Part shown: positions 8,980 to 16,521 of the stretch, in pieces
How the letters are laid out: each line of letters starts with the position of its first letter
How positions within the stretch are numbered: the first letter of the stretch is position 1
Assembly: GCF_035930445.1 (NCBI RefSeq)
Contig: NZ_CP142394.1
Coordinates: 3,443,501-3,507,500, forward strand
Direction of reading: 5' to 3'
Length of the DNA stretch: 64,000 bases
Source: Sphingopyxis chilensis
GTDB lineage: Bacteria; Pseudomonadota; Alphaproteobacteria; Sphingomonadales; Sphingomonadaceae
The notes under the pieces: model-generated
What the model saw: the letters and a program-made list of their open reading frames with translations, nothing else
The model's database searches: none
What the model was told of the DNA's origin: nothing
Position numbers and translations under genes: made by a program

Positions 8980-9768
8980 ATGAGTTTCAACAAGGATCGC
9001 CGTGGCCATCGGGGACGCGGCAAGCGCGATGATTTCGGCAATTTCGACAGCTTCGAGCCGGCTCCCTACAGCGGCGACAGCTATGGCGGCGGCCGTGGCG
9101 GCTTCGGCGACCGTGATCGCGGCGGCTTCGGCGGCGGCGATCGTGGTGGCGGTTTCGGCGGCGGTGAGCGCAGCGGCGGCTTCGGCGGCGGCGGCGGTGG
9201 TGGCGGTTTCGGCGGCGGACGCGGTGGCGGCATGCCGGCGCAGGTCGTCGGCGAAGGCCAGGGCACCGTCAAATTCTTCAACGCATCAAAGGGCTTCGGC
9301 TTCGTCGCCCGCGACGATGGCGGCGAAGATGTGTTCGTTCACATCAGCGCGGTCGAACAGGCGGGTCTTCAGGGCCTCGCTTCGGGCCAGCCGCTCGGCT
9401 TCACGCTCGTGGAGCGCAACGGCAAGGTTTCGGCGATCGACCTCAAGATCGAGGGCGAACCGATGCCGGTCGAGGAATTCGCTCCGCGCCGCGACGATCG
9501 CGCTGGCGGTGACCGTCCGGGCGGCGCCCGCGGCCGTCGCCAGCTGACCGGTGAACGCACGTCGGGCACCGTCAAATTCTTCAACACGACGAAGGGCTTC
9601 GGCTTCATCGCGCGCGACGACGGACAGGCCGACGCCTTCGTCCACATCAGCGCGGTGCAGCGCGCCGGCATGGCGGGCCTCGACGAGGGCGACCGCGTCG
9701 CCTTCGACATCGAAGTCGACGACCGCGGCAAGTTCGCGGCGGTGAACATCCAGCCGCATCAGGACTGA
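8980..9768 (+). CDS. Protein with Gly/Arg-rich N-terminus and two cold-shock domains
   Basis: A 262-residue nucleic-acid-binding protein. Residues 1 to ~87 form a low-complexity segment rich in Gly, Phe, Arg and Asp. Two cold-shock domains follow, each with both RNA-binding motifs: KGFGFVARDD with VFVHIS around residues 105-127, and KGFGFIARDDG with AFVHIS around residues 203-225. A charged linker rich in Arg, Gly and Asp joins them. Cold-shock domain proteins act as RNA chaperones or antiterminators. Tandem domains are known in alphaproteobacteria; the disordered glycine tail resembles that of eukaryotic RGG proteins. A 260-base leader with an AT-rich stretch precedes it; no strong Shine-Dalgarno is visible. 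A terminator follows. Confidence 0.92.
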   Translation: MSFNKDRRGHRGRGKRDDFGNFDSFEPAPYSGDSYGGGRGGFGDRDRGGFGGGDRGGGFGGGERSGGFGGGGGGGGFGGGRGGGMPAQVVGEGQGTVKFFNASKGFGFVARDDGGEDVFVHISAVEQAGLQGLASGQPLGFTLVERNGKVSAIDLKIEGEPMPVEEFAPRRDDRAGGDRPGGARGRRQLTGERTSGTVKFFNTTKGFGFIARDDGQADAFVHISAVQRAGMAGLDEGDRVAFDIEVDDRGKFAAVNIQPHQD

Positions 9769-9791
9769 TCGGCCGGACAAGCCAAAAAAGA

Positions 9792-9818
9792 AGGGCGGCT
9801 CGCGAGCCGCCCTTTTTG
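9792..9818 (+). terminator. Bidirectional rho-independent terminator
   Basis: A perfect 20-base palindrome GGGCGGCTCGCGAGCCGCCC (9793-9812) is followed on the plus strand by TTTTTG and preceded by an A-rich run that gives TTCTTTTTT on the minus strand. It sits between the converging cold-shock-domain gene and dps, so it can end both transcripts. Confidence 0.85.
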
Positions 9819-9865
9819 TTTGCTGCGCCGGTTTTATGCGCGAGCGGTTGCGGCGAGTGACCGGC

Positions 9866-10327
9866 TCAATAGCCCAGCGTCGCCTCGAGGAACCAGATGC
9901 GCTGCTGCGTCTCGTCGGCCCAGCCGTCGACCAGCCCGCTCGTCGCGATGTCGCCATCGGCTTCCGCGGCGGCCTTCACGTCACGCAACTGGCCGAGCAG
10001 CAGCTTGTTATCCTCGGCAAGGCGCCGGATCATCGCCTCGGCATCGGCGTTCGCGCTATCATCGTCGCGGATCGAGGCGCGGCGGCCGATATCGCCGATG
10101 GAACGCAGCGTCGATGCACCGTTTTTGCGCACGCGTTCGGCGATCAGGTCGGTGGTCGCGAAAATCTGCCCCGCCTGTTCGTCGAACAGCAGGTGCAGTT
10201 CGCGAAAGCGCGGTCCCTGGACGTGCCAGTGATAATTTTTGGTCTTCAGATACAGCGCGAAGCTGTCGGCTAGCAGTGCGTTCAGCGCATCGGCGACGGC
10301 GGGGGTGTTGGCGTTCTTCTCGGACAT
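9866..10327 (-). CDS. dps: Dps family DNA-binding ferritin-like protein
   Basis: Dodecameric ferritin-like protein that oxidises and stores iron and protects DNA in stress. The 153-residue product has the Dps ferroxidase signature KNYHWHVQGPRFRELHLLFDEQ around residues 33-54 and the later ADETQQRIWFLEA helix. The start at 10327 (MSEKNANTPAV) has AAAGGA about eight bases upstream; the frame extends to 10384, but that extension runs through the likely promoter. An inverted repeat at 10400-10424 lies about 75 bases upstream and may be an operator. Confidence 0.93.
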   Translation of the reverse strand: MSEKNANTPAVADALNALLADSFALYLKTKNYHWHVQGPRFRELHLLFDEQAGQIFATTDLIAERVRKNGASTLRSIGDIGRRASIRDDDSANADAEAMIRRLAEDNKLLLGQLRDVKAAAEADGDIATSGLVDGWADETQQRIWFLEATLGY

Positions 10328-10399
10328 GGGAGCATCCTTTCTGTTGTCCCGCCAATATAGCGAAACCCGATGACGCTTTCCCATTGAAGCTTTGGGTAA

Positions 10400-10424
10400 G
10401 TTTCATCGATAAAAGCGATGAAAC
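10400..10424. promoter_or_regulatory. Inverted repeat upstream of dps
   Basis: GTTTCATCG (10400-10408) and CGATGAAAC (10416-10424) form perfect nine-base arms around a seven-base AT-rich spacer. It lies between the upstream membrane-protein gene and dps, both on the minus strand. No T-run follows on the minus strand, so a regulator site for dps is more likely than a terminator. It does not match the usual OxyR or Fur consensus that I can recall. Confidence 0.45.
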
Positions 10425-10441
10425 ACTCCCCGCGCGCCCGA

Positions 10442-11008
10442 TCAGCCGATTAATCCGAAAGCGCCGAGCGCGGTGCGCAAACCCCAAAGCACCAGGATCA
10501 TCGCCGCGGCCCAGCGCAGGTTCCGCGCCGCTCGCCGCTCGGCCAGCGCGGGTCCGAAGGCAAGGAAGGGCAGCATCGACAAGGTCCAGCCGATCAGCCC
10601 GCCCGCCGCCGCCCACTGTCCGGCACCGCTGGTCGCGGCGAGCGCCGCGATCAGGAAATGGCTGCGGTCGCCGAACTGGTTCGCGAGCATCCGGCCCGCG
10701 AACATGATCGTCGACGCGTCGTCGGCGCGCGCATCGCCAACGGGCTTCAGCGGCCACAGCAATGCGACCGCGGCCGACAGCATCGCGAGCGTGACGAGCA
10801 AGGCTGCGATGCCCTGCCCGATCATCTGGTTCGCGAGGGCCCCGGCGGTCGCGGCGACAGCCGCATTGACGATGAAAGCGCCAAAGGCGATGCCGACGGT
10901 AACGCGCCGGTCGCCGCGCACGCCAACGAGCCGCGACAGCGCGATCCCGCTGCGCCCGTCGGCATTGGCGAGCAGCACCGCCACCAGCGCGAGCATGATT
11001 GCGTCCAT
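10442..11008 (-). CDS. TMEM165/Gdt1-like (UPF0016) membrane protein with altered motifs
   Basis: A 188-residue polytopic membrane protein with about six hydrophobic segments. The two-fold repeat of the UPF0016/Gdt1 family is recognisable: LLANADGRSGIAL near the N-terminus and LANQFGDRSHFLIAAL in the middle stand where E-x-G-D-(K/R)-(S/T) is expected. The second motif keeps GDRS but has Gln for the acidic residue; the first has Asn-Ala-Asp-Gly. Gdt1-family proteins move Mn2+ or Ca2+ against protons. With the key acids altered, cation transport is uncertain. Its place next to dps could hint at metal or oxidative stress, but that is inference. Confidence 0.7.
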   Translation of the reverse strand: MDAIMLALVAVLLANADGRSGIALSRLVGVRGDRRVTVGIAFGAFIVNAAVAATAGALANQMIGQGIAALLVTLAMLSAAVALLWPLKPVGDARADDASTIMFAGRMLANQFGDRSHFLIAALAATSGAGQWAAAGGLIGWTLSMLPFLAFGPALAERRAARNLRWAAAMILVLWGLRTALGAFGLIG

Positions 11009-11040
11009 GACGTCAGGTCTGGATTTTCAGGCGCTCGGGG

Positions 11041-11373
11041 TCAATGCCCGAGCCGCGTCGCCACCGACGCCAGCCACGCCTCGTGCGCGGCCGCGGGCAT
11101 CGGTCCGCGCGGCGCGTGCGCCGCGTCGCTCATCGCGTCGAGATAGGTCAGGATCGCGGCGCGGTAGCCGCCGCCCGCGACCGCCGATTCGAGCCGGCTC
11201 GCCAGCGTTTCGACCGCGGCAAAGCCATTGTCGCGCGCGAGGCAGCGGATATCGTCGATTCCCTGTACGATCTGCGCGAGCGCGCAGCGCGGCAGGGCTT
11301 CGGCAAGCGCGCCGATCTGCCCGGTGATCCGGTCCTGAATGTCGAGATATGGGTCGGTCTGGTTCCGCATCAT
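11041..11373 (-). CDS. Hypothetical protein, 110 residues
   Basis: Not recognised. The product starts MMRNQTDPYLDIQDRITGQ and appears wholly alpha-helical and soluble, with no signal peptide or membrane segment. Codon use matches the neighbours. It lies 32 bases downstream of (and on the minus strand, after) the diguanylate cyclase gene region, so the two could be co-transcribed, with about 50 bases between them. The helical content invites a guess at an Hpt-like or partner fold for the cyclase, but no phosphorylatable His motif is evident. Confidence 0.7.
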   Translation of the reverse strand: MMRNQTDPYLDIQDRITGQIGALAEALPRCALAQIVQGIDDIRCLARDNGFAAVETLASRLESAVAGGGYRAAILTYLDAMSDAAHAPRGPMPAAAHEAWLASVATRLGH

Positions 11374-11422
11374 CCACCCCCTGTTCCGACCCGGACGATG
11401 CGCCCTTTTGGTTAAGGCAGGG

Positions 11423-12067
11423 TTAGCGGTGGCCCGGCAGGCCGCCGAGGCTCTGCTTGCTGCGATACATGTCGCGGTCGGCCGCGGCCAATATGTCGGA
11501 TTCGGTCATTCCGGTCTGCAGCATCGCGACCCCGAAGCAGGCCGAAAGCGGAATCTCGTGCCCGTCATAGTCGGCGGGGGCGGCGGCGAGCACGCCGCAC
11601 AGCCTGTCGACTTGCGCGCGCGCGCCTTCCTCGCTCGACTGGTCGAGGATCAGCCCGAATTCGTCGCCGCCGATGCGCGCCGCGACGTCGGTCGCGCGGA
11701 TCGACCCCGCGAGCCGCTTGGCGATTTCCATCAGCGCGAAGTCGCCTGCGGCATGACCGAAATTGTCGTTGATATATTTGAGCTGGTTGACGTCGATGAA
11801 CACGACCGCGGCGCGTTCGGCATGGCGCTCGAACCGCGCCATGCGGTGATGGATCGCGGTCAGGAAATAGCGGCGATTGAACAACGGCGTCAGCGTATCG
11901 CGCTCGGACACGCGTTCGAGCTCGGCGACGGCGATCTTCAATACGCGATTCTCGCGGCGCAGCGCGTCGCGTTCCCGGCGTATCTCACGCAACTGGTCCT
12001 CAATGGAGTCAACGGCGACGGTCCCGAAATGGTCGACCGCGATCCGTGCCCCCCCTACGCTATCCAT
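11423..12067 (-). CDS. Diguanylate cyclase (GGDEF) with coiled-coil lead-in
   Basis: Cytosolic 214-residue enzyme predicted to make cyclic di-GMP from two GTP. A coiled coil of about 35 residues (EDQLREIRRERDALRRENR) precedes the GGDEF domain: DTLTPLFNRRYF opens it, and GGDEF is intact near residue 134. The product-inhibition I-site is present, RATD nine residues before the active motif, unlike the other GGDEF protein in this window. The coiled coil likely drives dimerisation in place of a sensor domain. Confidence 0.9.
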   Translation of the reverse strand: MDSVGGARIAVDHFGTVAVDSIEDQLREIRRERDALRRENRVLKIAVAELERVSERDTLTPLFNRRYFLTAIHHRMARFERHAERAAVVFIDVNQLKYINDNFGHAAGDFALMEIAKRLAGSIRATDVAARIGGDEFGLILDQSSEEGARAQVDRLCGVLAAAPADYDGHEIPLSACFGVAMLQTGMTESDILAAADRDMYRSKQSLGGLPGHR

Positions 12068-12257
12068 GCCTTGTCCCCGGCGCGCCCTATCCTCCGCCGG
12101 CCGGATGCCGACGGATATGAGGCGGCAACATTAGCTGCGACTTGATACCAATCGGTAAACGCGCCCGACATCAATTGCGCGGCGTTGCCCGCGCGCTGCG
12201 CAGTCGCTAGGGGGAAGGCGGCGGCGATTCATCGCGGCCAACAGGAGGGATCGGGTG

Positions 12258-12755
12258 ATGGGCGATAGGGCGCCGCAAGTCGGTGTGATCATGGGCAGCC
12301 AGTCGGACTGGCCGACGATGGCGCACGCGGTCCAGATTCTCGAGGAATTCGGCATCGCCCACGACGTCCAGATCGTCTCGGCGCACCGCACCCCCGACCG
12401 CCTCGTCGCCTATGCCAAGAGCGCGGCGGAGCGCGGCCTCAAGGCGATCATCGCGGGCGCAGGCGGCGCCGCGCACCTGCCCGGCATGGTCGCCTCGATG
12501 ACGCGCGTCCCGGTGCTCGGCGTTCCCGTCCAGTCGGCGGCATTGAGCGGCGTCGATAGCCTCTATTCGATCGTCCAGATGCCTGGCGGCGTCCCCGTCG
12601 CGACCTTCGCAATCGGCAAGGCGGGCGCGACCAACGCCGGGCTGTTCGCCGCCGCGCTGCTCGCGAACGAGGATGCGGGTCTCGCCGACAAGCTGAATGG
12701 CTGGCGCGATGCGCAGACGAACGGCGTCGCCCCCGTTCCCGTTCGCGAGGGCTGA
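12258..12755 (+). CDS. purE: N5-carboxyaminoimidazole ribonucleotide mutase
   Basis: Purine biosynthesis: converts N5-CAIR, made by PurK, into CAIR. The product has the class I PurE signatures [14 protein letters not shown] near the N-terminus, [10 protein letters not shown], and [20 protein letters not shown] at 12243-12248 is nine bases from the ATG at 12258 and six from a GTG at 12255; either may be used. purK follows with almost no gap, so PurE and PurK are co-produced, as their unstable shared intermediate requires. Confidence 0.95.
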   Translation: MGDRAPQVGVIMGSQSDWPTMAHAVQILEEFGIAHDVQIVSAHRTPDRLVAYAKSAAERGLKAIIAGAGGAAHLPGMVASMTRVPVLGVPVQSAALSGVDSLYSIVQMPGGVPVATFAIGKAGATNAGLFAAALLANEDAGLADKLNGWRDAQTNGVAPVPVREG

Positions 12756-12759
12756 CCTT

Positions 12760-13833
12760 TTGCTCGCACCCGGTTCGACGATCGGCATCCTTGGCGGCGG
12801 CCAGCTCGGCCGGATGCTTGGTCTTGCCGCGGCGCAGCTCGGCTACAAGGTTCACATTTACGCCCCCGACGCCGAAAGCGTCGCGGCCGAGGTGACCGCG
12901 CACCACAGCCAGGCGGCGTGGGACGACGAACCGCGCCTCGCCGCCTTCGCCGCGGCGTGCGACGTCGTCACCTATGAATTCGAAAATGTGCCCGTCGACA
13001 CGGTGCGCTTCCTGTCGGGGCATGTCACGGTGCGCCCCGGCATGGCGGGCCTGAAGATCGCGCAGGACCGGCTGGAAGAAAAGACCTTCGTCGCGGGCCT
13101 CGGCGGCCGTCCCGCCCCCTTCGCGGCGGTGCCCGACCGCGCCGCGCTCGATGCCGCGCTGGCCGAGCTTGGCGCGCCCGCGATCCTCAAGACGGTGCGC
13201 ATGGGCTACGACGGCAAGGGACAGGCGCGTATCGTGGCGCCCGCAGATGCCGACGCCGCATGGGAAGCGATCGGCCGCCACGCCGCGGTGCTCGAAGGTT
13301 TCGTGACCTTCGCGCACGAATTTTCGGTGATCCTCGTCCGCGGCATCGATGGCGAGGTCCGCTTCTGGGACTCGCCCGTCAATGTTCATGAAGACGGCAT
13401 CCTCGCGACCTCGAGCCTGCCCCCGCCGCAGATCATCCTGGACCAGCAGGACGAAGCCCGCGCGCTGATGGCGAAAATCGCCGCCGAGCTCGATTATGCC
13501 GGCGTCCTCACCGGCGAATTCTTCGCCACCGAAGACGGGCCGGTATTCAACGAGATGGCGCCGCGCGTCCACAATAGCGGCCATTGGACGATCGAGGGTG
13601 CGGTCGCCAGCCAGTTCGCGAATCATATCCGCGCCGTCGCCGGCCTGCCGCTCGGCAGCACCGAAACCGCGACGCTCCCCGTCACCATGCACAATCTGAT
13701 CGGCGGCGGGATCGAAACCGTGCCCGCGCTGCTCGCCGACGAAAATTGCCACGTCCATCATTACAGCAAGACCGCGGTGCGCGAGGGACGCAAACTCGGC
13801 CACGCCACCTGGGTTGGAGCCTCGCCCGCATGA
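12760..13833 (+). CDS. purK: 5-(carboxyamino)imidazole ribonucleotide synthase
   Basis: ATP-grasp enzyme that carboxylates AIR to N5-CAIR. IGILGGGQLGRMLGLAAAQLG opens the nucleotide-binding PreATP-grasp region; DVVTYEFENVP, the ATP-grasp core and GVLTGEFFATEDG with NEMAPRVHNSGHWTIE near the C-terminus are diagnostic. The likely start is TTG at 12760, four bases after the purE stop, preceded by GAGG in the end of purE; an ATG at 12697 would overlap purE by about 59 bases and adds residues not expected in the family. The stop overlaps the folA start (ATGA). Confidence 0.92.
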   Translation: MLAPGSTIGILGGGQLGRMLGLAAAQLGYKVHIYAPDAESVAAEVTAHHSQAAWDDEPRLAAFAAACDVVTYEFENVPVDTVRFLSGHVTVRPGMAGLKIAQDRLEEKTFVAGLGGRPAPFAAVPDRAALDAALAELGAPAILKTVRMGYDGKGQARIVAPADADAAWEAIGRHAAVLEGFVTFAHEFSVILVRGIDGEVRFWDSPVNVHEDGILATSSLPPPQIILDQQDEARALMAKIAAELDYAGVLTGEFFATEDGPVFNEMAPRVHNSGHWTIEGAVASQFANHIRAVAGLPLGSTETATLPVTMHNLIGGGIETVPALLADENCHVHHYSKTAVREGRKLGHATWVGASPA

Positions 13834-14321
13834 ACCGCCCCGAAATCACGCTGATCCTCGCCCGCGCGGCCAACGGCGTGATCGGCGCTGGCGGCAAGAT
13901 GCCCTGGCATCTGCCCGCCGACCTCCGCCGCTTCAAGCAGCTCACCATGGGCCGCCCGATGATCATGGGGCGCAAGACCTTCGACAGCCTGCCCGCCATT
14001 CTGGAGGGCCGCCGCCACATCGTCCTCACCCGCGACCCCGACTGGCAGGACGAGGGCGCCGAGCCCGTGGCGACGATCGAGGAAGCGCTGAAGCTCGCCA
14101 ACGCGCCGCACGTCATGGTGATCGGCGGAGCGGAAATCTATCGCCTTTTCCTGCCGCTGGCCGACCGCGTCGAACTGACCGAAGTCGCGATCGAGCCCAA
14201 GGGCGACGCGGTCATCGACTATCCAGCCGTCGCCGACTGGCGCGAAGCCGCGCGCGAGGATCATCCCGCCGACGACGCCGGCCGCCCGGCGTACAGCTTC
14301 GTCACGCTGGTGAGGAAATAA
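13830..14321 (+). CDS. folA: Dihydrofolate reductase
   Basis: Reduces dihydrofolate to tetrahydrofolate with NADPH. The 163-residue product shows LILARAANGVIGAGGKMPWHLPADL at its start (the W and following acidic Asp of the folate site), then MIMGRKTFDSLP and the VIGGAEIYRLFLP nucleotide-binding region. Its ATG overlaps the purK stop by four bases, coupling folate to the purine genes that consume formyl-tetrahydrofolate. The dipeptidase gene begins three bases after its stop. Confidence 0.95.
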   Translation: MNRPEITLILARAANGVIGAGGKMPWHLPADLRRFKQLTMGRPMIMGRKTFDSLPAILEGRRHIVLTRDPDWQDEGAEPVATIEEALKLANAPHVMVIGGAEIYRLFLPLADRVELTEVAIEPKGDAVIDYPAVADWREAAREDHPADDAGRPAYSFVTLVRK

Positions 14322-14324
14322 CCG

Positions 14325-15506
14325 ATGCGCCGCTGGCTGGCCGGCCTGTTGCTCGTCGTTGCGGTCGCCGCGCTGGCTTTTTTCGCGCTCGCCCCCGGGA
14401 TCATCGAGCGCGGCACGAACAAGATCGACGGCAAGCCGCTGCCGACGGTCAGCGAACGCGCGAAAGCGCTGCACTCGACGCTCACGATCGTCGACCTCCA
14501 CAGCGATACTTTGCTGTGGAAACGCGACATCCTCGATCGCGCGACACGCGGCCATATGGACCTGCCGCGGCTCGAGGACGGAAATGTCGCGCTGCAAATC
14601 CTCGCGAGCACGACCAAGTCGCCCAAGGGCCAGAATTACGACGCCAACAGCGGCGACACCGACAATATCACCGCACTGGTGATCGCGCAGCTCCAGCCGG
14701 TGCGGACGTGGAACTCGCTGCTCGAACGCTCGCTCTGGCACGCGGAAAAGCTGCACCGTGCGGTCGCCGTATCGGCGGGCAAGCTGCGCGCGGTCGATAC
14801 GCCCGACGATATCGGCACCCTGCTCGCCGCGCGTCGCGGCAAGGTTCCGCCCGTCGGCGCGATGCTCAGCATCGAGGGGCTCCACGTCCTCGAAGGCAAG
14901 CTCACCAATCTCGACAAACTATATGCCGCGGGCTTCCGCATGGCGGGGCTCACCCATTTCTTCGACAATGAGCTCGCCGGATCGATGCACGGGCTGAAGA
15001 AGGGCGGGCTCACCCCGCTCGGACGGCAGGTCGTCGAGACGATGGAGGCGAAGGGCATGATCGTCGACATCGCGCATTGCTCGAAAGCCTGCGTCGCGGA
15101 CATCCTCAAGATCGCGCGCCGCCCGGTCGTGTCCAGCCACGGCGGCGTGCAGGCGACGTGCCAGGTCAACCGCAACCTCAGCGACGAACAGATCAAGGGC
15201 GTGGCCGCGACCGGCGGGGTCGTCGGCATCGGCTATTGGGACGCCGCCGTCTGCGACACATCCCCCTCGAGCATCGCCAAGGCGATGAAGCATGTCCGCG
15301 ACCTTGTCGGCATTCAATATGTCGCGCTCGGCAGCGATTATGACGGCGCCACCACCGTGCGCTTCGATACCTCGAAGCTCGCGCAGGTGACGCAGGCGCT
15401 GATCGACGCGGGCTTTTCCGACGACGAGATTCGCGCCGCGATGGGCGGCAACGCGATCCGCATACTCAAGGCGGGGCTGGTGCCCCTGACCCCGCCAGCC
15501 CCATGA
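14325..15506 (+). CDS. Membrane dipeptidase (peptidase family M19)
   Basis: Zinc-dependent dipeptidase of 393 residues. An N-terminal hydrophobic segment (residues ~5-25) suggests a signal peptide or membrane anchor, so it acts in the periplasm. The metal-site motifs of M19 are present: VDLHSDT near residue 58, MLSIEGLH, VDIAHCSKA, VSSHGGVQA and LGSDYDGA. Family members cleave dipeptides, including those with D-residues. It sits inside the purE-ribF run, sharing four bases with ribF. Confidence 0.9.
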   Translation: MRRWLAGLLLVVAVAALAFFALAPGIIERGTNKIDGKPLPTVSERAKALHSTLTIVDLHSDTLLWKRDILDRATRGHMDLPRLEDGNVALQILASTTKSPKGQNYDANSGDTDNITALVIAQLQPVRTWNSLLERSLWHAEKLHRAVAVSAGKLRAVDTPDDIGTLLAARRGKVPPVGAMLSIEGLHVLEGKLTNLDKLYAAGFRMAGLTHFFDNELAGSMHGLKKGGLTPLGRQVVETMEAKGMIVDIAHCSKACVADILKIARRPVVSSHGGVQATCQVNRNLSDEQIKGVAATGGVVGIGYWDAAVCDTSPSSIAKAMKHVRDLVGIQYVALGSDYDGATTVRFDTSKLAQVTQALIDAGFSDDEIRAAMGGNAIRILKAGLVPLTPPAP

Positions 15507-16432
15507 TCCGCCTCGACGGCCACGCCCGTATCGACGAGCCCTTGCGCGGCGGGGTGATCGCGCTCGGCAATTTCGACGGATTCCACGCCGGGCACCAGGC
15601 GGTCGTCGGCCGCGCGGTCCACCATGCAAAGGACGATGGCCGCCCGGCGATCGTCGCGACCTTCGATCCGCATCCGGTGCGCTTCTTCAAGCCCGACGTC
15701 CCGCCCTTCCGCCTCACCACGCTCGACCAAAGGCAGGAGCTGTTTGCCGCCGCGGGCGCCGACGCGATGCTTGTCCTGCCCTTCGACGCCGCGCTCGCAG
15801 GCACGACGGCACAGGATTTCATCTCCACGCTCTTGCTCGATCGCTACGGCGCCGCGGGCGTCGTCACCGGCAGCGACTTCGTCTTCGGCAAGGGCCGCGG
15901 CGGCGATGTCGTCACGCTCGCCGAACATGCGCGCACGCACGGCTTCTTCACCGAAATGGTCGCGCCGGTCGACGACGCCGAGGAGGTCATCTCGTCGAGC
16001 CGCATCCGCGAGGCGCTCCAGGCGGGCGACTGCGCCGCCGCAACGCGCCTGCTCACCCGCCCCTTCACGGTGCGCGGGCGGGTGCAGCACGGCGACAAGA
16101 ATGGCCGCCTGCTCGGCTTTCCGACCGCGAATATCGAAATGGGGCAGTATCTCCGCCCGCGCTACGGCATCTATGCCGTCACCGGCCGCCTGCCCGACGG
16201 GCGTATCCTGAAGGGCGCCGCAAACCTTGGCATCCGCCCGACCTTCGATCCGCCGAAGGAGTTGCTCGAACCGCATTTCTTCGACTTCGCCGAGGATCTT
16301 TACGGGCAGGAGATCGACGTCGCCTTCCACGCCTTCATCCGGCCCGAAGCCAGGTTCGACGATATGGACGCGTTGATGGCGCAGATCGCCGAGGACTGCG
16401 ACGAGGCCAAGAGGCTGCTCGCCCATCTTTGA
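15503..16432 (+). CDS. ribF: Bifunctional riboflavin kinase/FAD synthetase
   Basis: Makes FMN from riboflavin and then FAD. The N-terminal nucleotidyltransferase domain has GNFDGFHAGHQAVV near residue 22 and the SSSRIREAL motif near residue 165; the C-terminal kinase domain has GFPTANIEM near residue 205 and GAANLGIRPTF. At 309 residues it is of normal length. The start overlaps the dipeptidase stop (ATGA). In many bacteria ribF, ileS and lspA are adjacent; here one gene intervenes before ileS. Confidence 0.95.
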   Translation: MIRLDGHARIDEPLRGGVIALGNFDGFHAGHQAVVGRAVHHAKDDGRPAIVATFDPHPVRFFKPDVPPFRLTTLDQRQELFAAAGADAMLVLPFDAALAGTTAQDFISTLLLDRYGAAGVVTGSDFVFGKGRGGDVVTLAEHARTHGFFTEMVAPVDDAEEVISSSRIREALQAGDCAAATRLLTRPFTVRGRVQHGDKNGRLLGFPTANIEMGQYLRPRYGIYAVTGRLPDGRILKGAANLGIRPTFDPPKELLEPHFFDFAEDLYGQEIDVAFHAFIRPEARFDDMDALMAQIAEDCDEAKRLLAHL

Positions 16433-16440
16433 TTTTTATC

Positions 16441-16508
16441 ACCCCGGACTTGATCGGGGACCCATGAGGCGAGGCAGGAACGGATGCCGGATCAAGTCCG
16501 GCATGACG
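16441..16508. repeat. Dispersed intergenic palindrome (type A, long form)
   Basis: CCCGGACTTGATCGGGGA at the left and GCCGGATCAAGTCCGGCATG at the right are inverted copies of one motif, separated by about 25 bases. It occupies the ribF to GDPD-gene gap. Related copies occur at 17588, 21700 and 26943. Confidence 0.7.
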
Positions 16509-16521
16509 GATTGGGGGAATG

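Noticed and set aside
9081..9281. Proline-rich frame on the minus strand opposite the cold-shock gene
   Set aside because: It is the mirror of the Gly-rich tail codons, with no start context of its own.
12146..12157. TACC-AATC-GGTA palindrome upstream of the diguanylate cyclase
   Set aside because: Arms of four bases are too short to distinguish from chance, and no regulator gene is adjacent.
12697..12759. Longer purK start at ATG 12697
   Set aside because: It would overlap purE by about 59 bases and add residues not seen in the family; TTG 12760 has a ribosome site inside the purE end.
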